A stretch of 64,000 nucleotides of DNA. It comes from Glycomyces salinus (GTDB lineage Bacteria; Actinomycetota; Actinomycetes; Mycobacteriales; Micromonosporaceae). Positions 8,640 to 16,289 of the stretch are shown one piece after another. The notes under the pieces were generated by a model. It saw only the letters and a list, made by a program, of their open reading frames with translations. It was not told the origin of the DNA and ran no database searches. The translations under genes were made by a program, and so were the position numbers. The stretch is from the NCBI RefSeq assembly GCF_016428645.1, contig NZ_JAELXW010000022.1, positions 1 to 64,000 of the forward strand, read 5' to 3'. Every line of letters begins with the position of its first letter. The stretch's first letter is position 1.

Positions 8640-9458
8640 GTGATCAAGAAGCTCTCGCTCTACCTCGTCCTCGGTTTCGGCGCGCTGGTGTCGATCGGGC
8701 CGTACCTGCTGACCCTCAACGGCTCCTTCAAGTCCCAGCGGGACATCCTGTCCAGCGACGCGTGGGCGCTGCCCTCGCCGCCGATCCTGTCGAACTTCGC
8801 CGAGGTGTGGAGCCGCTACGACTTCGCCACCTTCGTCGTCAACTCGCTGATCGTCGCCGCCGCGGTCACGATCGGGCAACTGGTGTTCTCCACCATCGCG
8901 GCCTACGCCTTCGCCCGGCTCCACTTCCCCGGCCGCGACATCCTGTTCTGGCTCTACATCGCCACGATGATGGTCCCCCAGATCGTGACCCTGGTGCCCA
9001 CCTTCATCATCGTGCGCGAGCTGGGCCTGGTCGACACGCACCTCGGGCTGGTCCTGCCGTTCGTGTTCGGCTTCATGATGCCCTACAGCGTGTTCCTGGT
9101 CCGCCAGTACTTCAAGACCATCCCCGAGTCGATCGAGCAGGCCGCCCGCATCGACGGCGCCGGGACACTGACGATCCTGTGGAGGGTCGTCCTCCCGATG
9201 AGCAAGCCGATCATCGGGACGCTGGCCATCATCAGCTTCGTCAACACCTGGAACAACCTGCTGTGGCCCCTGGTCATCACCAACTCCGAGGCCACCCGCG
9301 TGGTCACCCGCGGCATCGCCCAGATGCAGGGCCAGTTCGACATCCAGTACAACCTCATCCTCGCGGCCTCGGTGATGGCACTGCTGCCGCTGGTGGCCGT
9401 CTTCCTGCTCTTCCAACGCCAGATCGTCCGCTCCATCGCCCTGAGCGGCCTGAAGTGA
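8640..9458 (+). CDS. Sugar ABC transporter permease (MalG/AraQ type)
   Basis: The second permease of the alpha-galactoside importer, 272 residues, has six membrane helices and the EAA loop (IEQAARIDGAGTLTILWRVVLP). It starts at GTG 8640 with AGGAGA ten bases upstream, overlapping the preceding stop codon. It pairs with the 7677 permease to form the translocation channel. The C-terminal VRSIALSGLK is typical of MalG-like subunits. Confidence 0.93.
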   Translation: MIKKLSLYLVLGFGALVSIGPYLLTLNGSFKSQRDILSSDAWALPSPPILSNFAEVWSRYDFATFVVNSLIVAAAVTIGQLVFSTIAAYAFARLHFPGRDILFWLYIATMMVPQIVTLVPTFIIVRELGLVDTHLGLVLPFVFGFMMPYSVFLVRQYFKTIPESIEQAARIDGAGTLTILWRVVLPMSKPIIGTLAIISFVNTWNNLLWPLVITNSEATRVVTRGIAQMQGQFDIQYNLILAASVMALLPLVAVFLLFQRQIVRSIALSGLK

Positions 9459-9498
9459 CGACCCGGCACGACCTCTCAACTACAAGAAAGGCAATCCC

Positions 9499-10818
9499 AT
9501 GAGAACCATGCGAACGGCGGCGGTGGCCGCCCTCGCCGCGGCGCCCCTCGCGCTCGCCGCCTGCTCGGGCGACGACGGAGACGGCGTCACCCTGCGCTAC
9601 GCCTTCTGGGACGACAATCAGGTTCCCGCGATGGAGGCCATCGTCGAGGCGTTCGAGGACGCCAATCCCGACATCGACATCGAACTCGAGCAGAACGACT
9701 GGGACGCCTACTGGACCTCCCTGGACACCCAGTTCGCCGGGCAAAACGCCCCCGACGTGTTCTGGAACCACGTCTCGAAGTTCCCGACCTTCGCCGAATC
9801 CGAGGTGCTCCTGCCCATCGGCGACCGCATCGAGGAAGACGGCCTCGACACCTCGATCTACCCGGCCGAACTGTACGACTCCTGGACCTTCGACGGCGAG
9901 CAGTACGGCCTGCCCAAGGACTGGGACTCGATCGCGCTGGTCTACCGCATCGACGCGCTCGAAGCGGCCGGCATCGACCCCGCAGAGGTCGACGACCTCG
10001 AGTGGAACCCCGACGACGGCGGCACCTACGTCGAGTTCCTCCAGCGGCTGACCATCGACGAGAACGGCAACAACGCCCTCTCACCGGACTTCGACGCCGA
10101 CAACGTCGCCCAGTACGGCACCGCCATGTCCTCCGGGACCGGGCAGACCGACTGGTGGAACTACGCGGTCCAGAACGGCTGCGAGATCCAGTCCGAGCCG
10201 TTCGGCCCCTACCTGATCGACGCACCCGAATGCGTCGAGGCCGTGCAGTTCACCGCCGACCTCTACAACAGGTGGGGCGTGACGGTCCCGGCCACCTCCA
10301 CCAACCAGCCCGCCGGCGGGCTCGCCAACGAGTTCGTCTCCTCCGGCCAGGCCGCCACGGCCACCGACGGGTCCTGGACCCTGAGCGCCTACCGAGAGGG
10401 CCTGGAGCAGGGCACCTGGGCGGTCGGCCCGCTCCCGTCCGGTCCGGTCGGCGACGGCACCGTGATCAACGGATTGTCCAATGCGATTTACGCTGGCAGC
10501 GAGCACCCGGACGAAGCTTGGGAGTTCGTGAAGTTCCTCGGGTCCGAGGAGGCGCAGAAGATCGCCGCCGACATGGGCTCGGTCTGGCCCGGAGTCTCCT
10601 CGCTCAACCAGAACTTCACCGACTTCTGGGCCGAGGAGGGCGTGGACGTCTCGGGCTTCCAGGCCGCCGCCGAGGGTCCCAGCACCGGATACCCCCTCTC
10701 GCTTAACGACTCGGTCTACTCGCAGGTCGCCCTGGAAGAGTTCAATCAGGTGTGGCTCGGCGAGAAGGACGCCGCCTCGGCGACCGAGGAGGTGGTGGCC
10801 GAGGCCAACGCCGAATAG
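9499..10818 (+). CDS. Sugar-binding lipoprotein of the alpha-galactoside ABC importer
   Basis: A 439-residue family 1 extracellular solute-binding protein. It has a lipoprotein signal with lipobox LAAC at Cys22, then an acidic linker and a two-lobed fold rich in aromatic residues (FWNHVSKFPTF, LYDSWTFDGEQYGLPKDWDSIALVYR). It presents sugar to the two upstream-encoded permeases. Linkage to a GH36 enzyme suggests alpha-galactosides such as melibiose or raffinose; that is inference. It lies 40 bases after the second permease. Confidence 0.93.
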   Translation: MRTMRTAAVAALAAAPLALAACSGDDGDGVTLRYAFWDDNQVPAMEAIVEAFEDANPDIDIELEQNDWDAYWTSLDTQFAGQNAPDVFWNHVSKFPTFAESEVLLPIGDRIEEDGLDTSIYPAELYDSWTFDGEQYGLPKDWDSIALVYRIDALEAAGIDPAEVDDLEWNPDDGGTYVEFLQRLTIDENGNNALSPDFDADNVAQYGTAMSSGTGQTDWWNYAVQNGCEIQSEPFGPYLIDAPECVEAVQFTADLYNRWGVTVPATSTNQPAGGLANEFVSSGQAATATDGSWTLSAYREGLEQGTWAVGPLPSGPVGDGTVINGLSNAIYAGSEHPDEAWEFVKFLGSEEAQKIAADMGSVWPGVSSLNQNFTDFWAEEGVDVSGFQAAAEGPSTGYPLSLNDSVYSQVALEEFNQVWLGEKDAASATEEVVAEANAE

Positions 10819-10853
10819 CGACCGAACCGACTACTAGAAGGTGACCGACTGCG

Positions 10854-11891
10854 ATGGGCACAACGAAGAAGGCCGTGAGCATATGGGACGTGGCCAAGCA
10901 CGCCGGCGTCTCGCACCAGACCGTCTCCCGCGTCGTCAACGGCTCCCCGCGAGTCGCCGCGACCACCCGCGAGAAGGTGCTGGCGGCCATCGAGGAGCTG
11001 GACTACCGGCCCAACCGGCTGGCCCGGACCCTCGCCGGCGGTGCGGCGCAGTCGGTCACCGTCCTCACCGCCGACACCTCCCTGTACGGCGCCGAGGCGT
11101 CGCTGCGCGGCATCGAGAAGGCCGCCCGCGCGGCGGGCTGGAGCGTGTCGATCTCCGTGCTCGACCCCGAGGAGACCCACTCCGACAAGGACATCATGGC
11201 GCGGCTGCCGCGCGCCGGCGAGCCGGTGATCATCATCGCCCACGACGAGCCGGGGATGCGCGCCGAGAAGGTCCTGACCGCCGTCCAGCCGCAGGCGATG
11301 ATCGCCATCGGCCGCTACGCGTACGGCCAGACCGAGGACCCGCCGCTGCTGCTGGGCCTCGACGACGGCGAGGCGGGGGCCGAGGCCACCAGGTACCTGC
11401 TCGGGCTCGGGCACGAGACCGTCCACCACCTGGCGATCCCGACCTCGCTGGGCAACGCCGAGGGAGGCCGCGCCCACCGCGCCGACGGCTGGGCGCGGGC
11501 GCTCCGCGAGGCCGGGCGGCCGGTGCCGGAGATGATCCCCACCGGCTGGACCATCGCCGAGGCGTTCGAGTCGGTGCAGCCGCTGGTGCGCGACCGGTCG
11601 GTGACGGCGATCCTCTGCGGCAACGACGACCTCGCCCTGGCGACGCTGCGCGCGGCCCATCTGGCCGGGCGGCGCGTGCCGGGTGACCTGTCCATCGTGG
11701 GCTTCGACAACGCGCCGTTCGCCGAGTACACCACCCCGGCGCTCACCACGGTGAACCAGGATTTCGAGAACGTTGGCATGAGCGCCTTCGAGCTGCTGCG
11801 CCACCGCCTCGACCCGTCGATCCCCAAACCCGATCCCGCCTGGGGCCTCCCCGAACTCGTCATCCGGGAGACGTCGGGCCCTCCCGACTAG
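10854..11891 (+). CDS. LacI-family transcriptional regulator of the alpha-galactoside operon
   Basis: The 345-residue protein begins with a LacI helix-turn-helix (SIWDVAKHAGVSHQTVSRVV, residues ~8-27) and hinge (YRPNRLARTLAGG), followed by a periplasmic-binding-protein-like effector domain ending with the LSIVGFDNAPFAEYTTPALTTV signature. It lies 35 bases after the binding-protein gene inside the operon, so it probably represses its own operon until an alpha-galactoside or derivative binds. I could not find a convincing operator upstream of 7677. Confidence 0.92.
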   Translation: MGTTKKAVSIWDVAKHAGVSHQTVSRVVNGSPRVAATTREKVLAAIEELDYRPNRLARTLAGGAAQSVTVLTADTSLYGAEASLRGIEKAARAAGWSVSISVLDPEETHSDKDIMARLPRAGEPVIIIAHDEPGMRAEKVLTAVQPQAMIAIGRYAYGQTEDPPLLLGLDDGEAGAEATRYLLGLGHETVHHLAIPTSLGNAEGGRAHRADGWARALREAGRPVPEMIPTGWTIAEAFESVQPLVRDRSVTAILCGNDDLALATLRAAHLAGRRVPGDLSIVGFDNAPFAEYTTPALTTVNQDFENVGMSAFELLRHRLDPSIPKPDPAWGLPELVIRETSGPPD

Positions 11892-11892
11892 C

Positions 11893-11952
11893 GTCGGCCG
11901 CCGCCGACGCGAGTCACGCCCGCTCCTCCCCTCGCGGGGCGGGCGTGACTGG
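11893..11952 (+). terminator. Two tandem hairpins between the regulator and alpha-galactosidase genes
   Basis: Stem 1 pairs GCGTCGGC (11893-11900) with GCCGACGC (11905-11912). Stem 2 is a perfect 12-bp pair, 11914-11925 with 11941-11952, loop of 15. Together they form a likely terminator or partial attenuator ahead of the enzyme gene, 40 bases before its ATG. Confidence 0.6.
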
Positions 11953-11991
11953 TGCAAGGAACCAGAAACCATCACGCTGAAAGGGGCTCGC

Positions 11992-14067
11992 ATGCCGGCT
12001 CCCGAACCCCGACTGTGGGTCGTCGACACTCCTAACACCAGCTACGTCGTCGCGCTCGACGCCGACGACAGGCTGCACGGCCTGCATTGGGGCCCCAAAC
12101 TCACCTATGAGCAGGCTTCCGAACTGGAGCTGCCGCGGACGCAGCGCCACGGGATCTTCGACGCCCAGGGCTTCCCGCTCGACTTGAACCCGGCCTCGGC
12201 GATCCGGTACGGCCAGACCGGGCTCCAGGTCCGGTTCGGTGACGGCACGCGCGAGCTCGAACTGCGCTTCACCGCGGCGAGCGAGTCCGACCGGGCCCTG
12301 GAACTGGTCTTCGTCGACTCGCACTACCCGCTGGAGGTGCGGGTCAGGTACCGGTCCCTGGACGACGGCGACGTCATCGAGCGGTCGACGGCGCTGCGCA
12401 ACACCGGGGACGAGCCGATCGAGATCGTCCGCGCCGACTCCGCCACGTGGGTCCTGCCGCGCCTGGAGGACTACCGGCTGAGCCAGCTCCACGGCGAGTG
12501 GGGCTCGGAGTTCCAACTGACGCGCGGCGCCATCCCCCACGGGGAGACCCTGATCGGTTCGCGACGCGGCTTCACCGGCCACCACTCGAACCCCTGGCTG
12601 GCGATCGACGACGGCACCGCGACCGAGACGCTCGGCGCGGTGTGGTCGACGAACCTGGCCTGGAGCGGATCGTGGCGGACGACGGTGGAGCGGTACCCGA
12701 ACGACCGCGTGACCGTCTCGGCCGGGTTCGGGCACGACCCGGTGACGTTCGACCTCGGAGCGGGCGAGACGCTGGAGACGCCGGTCGCCACGGGCGTCTA
12801 CACCGAGGGCGGCTTCTCGGCCTCGGCGAACGCCTGGCACGACTACGCCCTCGGGCACGTCCTCCCCCACCCCGAGGAGGACCGGCCGGTCCTCTACAAC
12901 TCGTGGGAGGCGACCACGTTCGACATCGATCTCCACTCCCAGATCGCGCTGGCCGAGAAGGCCGCGGACATGGGCTGCGAGCTGTTCGTCATGGACGACG
13001 CCTGGTTCGGCGCGCGGACCAGCGACCGGGCCGGGCTCGGGGACTGGTGGCCCAACCCCGACCGGTTCCCCGACGGGCTCGGCCCGCTGATCGGGCGGGT
13101 GCGCGAACTGGGGATGCGCTTCGGGATCTGGGTCGAGCCCGAGATGGTCAACCCCGACTCGGAGCTCTACCGGAAGCACCCGGACTGGGTCTACCACCGG
13201 CCGCACCGGCGCCGGACCGAGATGCGCAACCAGCTCGTGCTGAACCTGGCGCGCGAGGACGTGCGCGAGTGGATGGAGGACTGGCTCGACCGGCTGCTGA
13301 CCGAGAACGACATCGACTTCGTCAAGTGGGACATGAACCGCCCGTTCACCGAGGCCGGGTGGCCGGACGAGGACGACGCCGACCGGCTGTGGATCGACCA
13401 CACGCGCAACCTGTACCGGGTGATCGACGCGATCCGCGCCAAGCATCCGCGGGTGCGCATCGAGTCGTGCGCCTCGGGCGGCGGCCGGGTCGACCTCGGC
13501 ATCCTCCGGCGCACCGACCAGGTGTGGACCTCGGACAACACCGACGGGATCGACCGGATCGAGATCCAGGAGGGCCTGGCGCAGGCGTACCCGGCGCGCG
13601 TCATGGGCGCTTGGGTGACCGATTCGCCGAACCCGTTCACCCGACGCGAGGTCCCGCTGGACTTCCGGTTCCACGTGGCGATGGCCGGGGTCCTGGCAGT
13701 GGGCGGCGACCTGCACGAGTGGAGCGGGGACGAACTCGCCCGGGGCAAGGAACTGGTGGACGCCTATAAGGAGGTCCGCCCGACGATCCAGCACGGTCGG
13801 CGCCACCCGCTGCGTGCGGGCGGGATCGGAGGCGTGCAGTACGTCAGGGGCGAGGAGACGGTGGTGCTGGCCTGGAGAAAGGCCCGTCGCTTCGGCAACC
13901 CCGACGCACCGGTGAAACTGCACGGCCTGGATGCGGACGCGAAGTACCGCGACGAGGCGACGGGCCGGGTCCACCACGGAGCGGTCCTGATGGCCCACGG
14001 CCTGGACCTGGGCCTGGACCCGGGTGACTACGCGAGCGGTATGGTGCGCTTGACCAGACTGTCCTGA
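11992..14067 (+). CDS. GH36 alpha-galactosidase
   Basis: This 691-residue enzyme hydrolyses terminal alpha-galactose from oligosaccharides in the cytoplasm (no signal peptide). Glycoside hydrolase family 36 hallmarks are present: an N-terminal beta-supersandwich, a (beta/alpha)8 barrel with ELFVMDDAWFG and GIWVEPEMVNPDS, the nucleophile Asp447 in VKWDMNR, and the acid/base Asp515 in TSDNTDGIDR. The start ATG 11992 follows GAAAGGGG. It is the last gene of the operon and is followed by a long hairpin. The length matches bacterial GH36 enzymes (about 700). Confidence 0.95.
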   Translation: MPAPEPRLWVVDTPNTSYVVALDADDRLHGLHWGPKLTYEQASELELPRTQRHGIFDAQGFPLDLNPASAIRYGQTGLQVRFGDGTRELELRFTAASESDRALELVFVDSHYPLEVRVRYRSLDDGDVIERSTALRNTGDEPIEIVRADSATWVLPRLEDYRLSQLHGEWGSEFQLTRGAIPHGETLIGSRRGFTGHHSNPWLAIDDGTATETLGAVWSTNLAWSGSWRTTVERYPNDRVTVSAGFGHDPVTFDLGAGETLETPVATGVYTEGGFSASANAWHDYALGHVLPHPEEDRPVLYNSWEATTFDIDLHSQIALAEKAADMGCELFVMDDAWFGARTSDRAGLGDWWPNPDRFPDGLGPLIGRVRELGMRFGIWVEPEMVNPDSELYRKHPDWVYHRPHRRRTEMRNQLVLNLAREDVREWMEDWLDRLLTENDIDFVKWDMNRPFTEAGWPDEDDADRLWIDHTRNLYRVIDAIRAKHPRVRIESCASGGGRVDLGILRRTDQVWTSDNTDGIDRIEIQEGLAQAYPARVMGAWVTDSPNPFTRREVPLDFRFHVAMAGVLAVGGDLHEWSGDELARGKELVDAYKEVRPTIQHGRRHPLRAGGIGGVQYVRGEETVVLAWRKARRFGNPDAPVKLHGLDADAKYRDEATGRVHHGAVLMAHGLDLGLDPGDYASGMVRLTRLS

Positions 14068-14081
14068 ATCCAACACTTCTA

Positions 14082-14144
14082 GGAGCTCTCGTCACTTTCA
14101 AGTCCCCCGATCGTTGACCATCGCGGGACGGTGGCGAGAGCTCC
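14082..14144 (+). terminator. Long imperfect hairpin after the alpha-galactosidase gene
   Basis: GGAGCTCTCGTCAC (14082-14095) pairs with GTGGCGAGAGCTCC (14131-14144) over 14 bp with one G-U. An inner stem, GTCCC-C-CGAT with ATCG-C-GGGAC, continues it. CATCTTGT follows. It is most likely the operon terminator, although its length is unusual. Confidence 0.6.
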
Positions 14145-14224
14145 CATCTTGTCGGATACTGGTGGGAACCTGGCCGTCCCGGTCCATGCACAAACGAGAA
14201 GCCGGGAAAGGAGGCGAGCCCAGT

Positions 14225-14845
14225 ATGGTAGACCTCATCGAGAGGGGAGCCGAGATGGCGACCACCGAGCTGCCGCGACCGATAACCAGCGAGAAGCCGA
14301 CCGCAAGGGAGGTCTGGGAGCATCTGGAGCCGCCGACCGGATTTCGCGCAGAGCTTCTGCGAGGAGAGGTCATCTTGTCGCCCACGCCAGCCGACATCCA
14401 CAACCACATCTGTTCGCGCCTGGGGCTCATGCTGGCTCAGGTCGCTCTTGAGAACGACTGGGATGTCACCAATACGCAGACCATCGTCCTTCCCAAGACG
14501 GAAGAGGGCGTAGTTCCAGACCTCATCGTCATTCCGAGCGAGTCGATGCTCACCGGAGATTGGCAGAAGGAGCCGGACGACCTGCTGCTCGTCGCCGAGA
14601 TCACCTCCTCCTCCTCAAGGGACCGGGACCTCGAAGTGAAGTTGGCGAGTTACGCGGCCGCCGGCATTCCGATGTACCTGTTGGTGGACCTTTTCGACCA
14701 CGACGGTTCGGTGACCCTGCACTCGCAACCAAACGAGCAGGACGGCTACTTGGAGCGGACCACTGTTCTGTTCGGAGGCAAACTCCATCTGCCGCAGCCG
14801 TTCGACATGGATATCGACACCACCAAGTTTGGCTCCAAGAAGTAG
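14225..14845 (+). CDS. Uma2-family (DUF820) putative endonuclease
   Basis: The 206-residue protein carries the Uma2/DUF820 fold of the PD-(D/E)xK nuclease superfamily. FRAELLRGEVILSPTP opens the domain, and the catalytic elements PDLIVIPS, LLVAEITSSSS and DLEVKLASYAAAGIPMYLLVDL follow in order. The biological role of this widespread family is unsettled. ATG 14225 follows AAAGGAGG by ten bases; ATG 14255 (MATTELPRP) with GGGGAG is a close alternative. It stands alone between two terminator hairpins. Confidence 0.85.
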   Translation: MVDLIERGAEMATTELPRPITSEKPTAREVWEHLEPPTGFRAELLRGEVILSPTPADIHNHICSRLGLMLAQVALENDWDVTNTQTIVLPKTEEGVVPDLIVIPSESMLTGDWQKEPDDLLLVAEITSSSSRDRDLEVKLASYAAAGIPMYLLVDLFDHDGSVTLHSQPNEQDGYLERTTVLFGGKLHLPQPFDMDIDTTKFGSKK

Positions 14846-14875
14846 CAGAGAACCGGAGGAGCAACCACAGGCTCG

Positions 14876-14897
14876 GCCCGCGCCGTAGTGCGCGGGC
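14876..14897 (+). terminator. Terminator of the Uma2 gene
   Basis: GCCCGCGC (14876-14883) pairs with GCGCGGGC (14890-14897) across a 6-base loop and is followed by TTCGTCCTTT. Confidence 0.7.
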
Positions 14898-15033
14898 TTC
14901 GTCCTTTGAGTCGGCGGACGCTCGGGGCCGCTGATATCGGCCGTGACGGCGGTCGCGTCGATAGGGAGACACCGGGCGGGCCGCGGGGCTCGCGACGGTT
15001 GTTCTAGAGGGCTCGGGTGGGAAACTCTTCGCC

Positions 15034-15417
15034 ATGATCCAAGGTTTCAAAGATTTCCTGATGCGCGGCAACGTCGTCGAACTGGCGGTCGCCGTGGTGA
15101 TGGGTGCGGCGTTGACGGCGCTGGTGGCCTCATTCGGGGAGGCGTTCCTCAACCCGCTGATCACTCTGGTGACCGGCGGGGCCGAGATGGGCGGCAGCTT
15201 CACCGTGAACGACGTCGAGTTCCCTTACGGCGCTTTCATCAACGGCCTGCTGGTGTTCTTCCTGACGGCGCTGGCCGTGTATTTCGTGATCGTGCTGCCG
15301 TTCAACAAGCTCCGGGAGCGGATCATGACCCCCGCCGAAGAGGAGAAGGTCGAGCGGGAGGAGCAGATCGTGCTCCTGGAGGAGATCCGCGACCTCCTGC
15401 GCCAGCGCCAGCCGTGA
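15034..15417 (+). CDS. mscL: Large-conductance mechanosensitive channel MscL
   Basis: The 127-residue protein opens MIQGFKDFLMRGNVVELAVAVVMGAALT, the N-terminal helix and first pore helix of MscL, then carries a periplasmic loop and a second helix (GLLVFFLTALAVYFVIVLPF) and a charged cytoplasmic helix (EEEKVEREEQIVLLEEIRDLL). MscL forms a pentameric pore that opens under membrane tension and protects cells from hypo-osmotic shock. Length and order match the family. It is monocistronic. Confidence 0.95.
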   Translation: MIQGFKDFLMRGNVVELAVAVVMGAALTALVASFGEAFLNPLITLVTGGAEMGGSFTVNDVEFPYGAFINGLLVFFLTALAVYFVIVLPFNKLRERIMTPAEEEKVEREEQIVLLEEIRDLLRQRQP

Positions 15418-15422
15418 TCGTT

Positions 15423-15456
15423 CCGGTCCGCGGGCGGGCGCCCGCCCGCGGACCGG
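15423..15456. terminator. Perfect 34-base palindrome after mscL
   Basis: The sequence from 15423 to 15456 is its own reverse complement (17-bp arms, no spacer). As RNA it folds into a very GC-rich hairpin six bases after the mscL stop and works as a terminator in either orientation. Confidence 0.75.
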
Positions 15457-15533
15457 GCCGAAGCACTTGCGGCCGTCATACCCTCATGGGACGGTGGGCA
15501 TGAATCGCCGACCCACCATAAGGAGTTGCACCC

Positions 15534-16289
15534 ATGCAGAACCCGATTCCGCTCGGAGCGCCGATCTGGGCCGATACCACCACCCCCGATCTGGCCTCCG
15601 ACCTCGAGTTCTACAAGACCCTGTTCGGCTGGAACTCGATCGACTATGGCGAAGAGTTCGGTCACTACACCGAGTGCGCACTGGGATCCGGCGGCGACGG
15701 TTCCCGGTCGGTGGCCGGGGCCGTTCCCGGACCGGCCGAGGCCCCCGCGACCTGGACCGTCGCGTTCAACGTCGAGGACTGCGTGAACGCCGCGTCCGCC
15801 GCCGAGAAGCTCGGCGCCGCGATCGTCGACACCCCGGTCCGGGTCGGCGACGGCCTGGTGTTCGCGGGACTGAAGGACCCGGACGGCGCCTATTTCGGGC
15901 TCTATGAACCGCTGGACGAGTCCACCGGGTTCAAGGCGTACGGGGAGCCGGGCGCGGTGGCGTGGTTCGAGTACGCCTTCGACGGCGCCCCGGGCGAGGT
16001 GATGCAGTTCTACTCCGAGCTGCTGAACTGGGACCTCGATGAGCGGCCGGACCGATCCCTGTCGCTGCGGACCCGCGAGGGCGGCTGGGAGTTCGGCGGC
16101 TGCCACGCCGCCGAGGGCCCAGAGCTCGACCTCGACCCGCAATGGCTGGTGTGCTTCGGCGCCGAATCGGTGGAGCGGACCGCGGCGAGCGCCGTCGAAC
16201 TGGGCGGCACCGCGATGTCCGTGCAGGATGCGGCCCCGGCTGTCATCGCCGCGCCGAGCGGGGCCCGATTCGGGCTGGTCCGGAGCTGA
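15534..16289 (+). CDS. Two-domain VOC/glyoxalase protein (CFP30B-like)
   Basis: At 251 residues this protein holds two VOC units: residues 1-~125, beginning GAPIWADTTTPDLASDLEFYKTLFGW, and ~130-251, beginning PGAVAWFEYAFDGAPGEVMQFYSELLNW. The opening resembles the mycobacterial CFP30B antigen family. Function is unknown, possibly detoxification or small-molecule binding. The ribosome site AAGGAG precedes ATG 15534. Its 3' end overlaps the convergent fused permease gene by 47 bases. Confidence 0.8.
   Translation: MQNPIPLGAPIWADTTTPDLASDLEFYKTLFGWNSIDYGEEFGHYTECALGSGGDGSRSVAGAVPGPAEAPATWTVAFNVEDCVNAASAAEKLGAAIVDTPVRVGDGLVFAGLKDPDGAYFGLYEPLDESTGFKAYGEPGAVAWFEYAFDGAPGEVMQFYSELLNWDLDERPDRSLSLRTREGGWEFGGCHAAEGPELDLDPQWLVCFGAESVERTAASAVELGGTAMSVQDAAPAVIAAPSGARFGLVRS

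Noticed and set aside
7539-9479. 646-codon open frame antisense to the permease genes
   Set aside because: Composition is Asp/Glu/Gln/Arg/Gly repeats with no domain; the plus strand carries clear permeases.
15423-15456. Perfect palindrome considered as an IS end or attachment site
   Set aside because: It is six bases after the mscL stop, and no transposase or target duplication is near; a terminator explains it.
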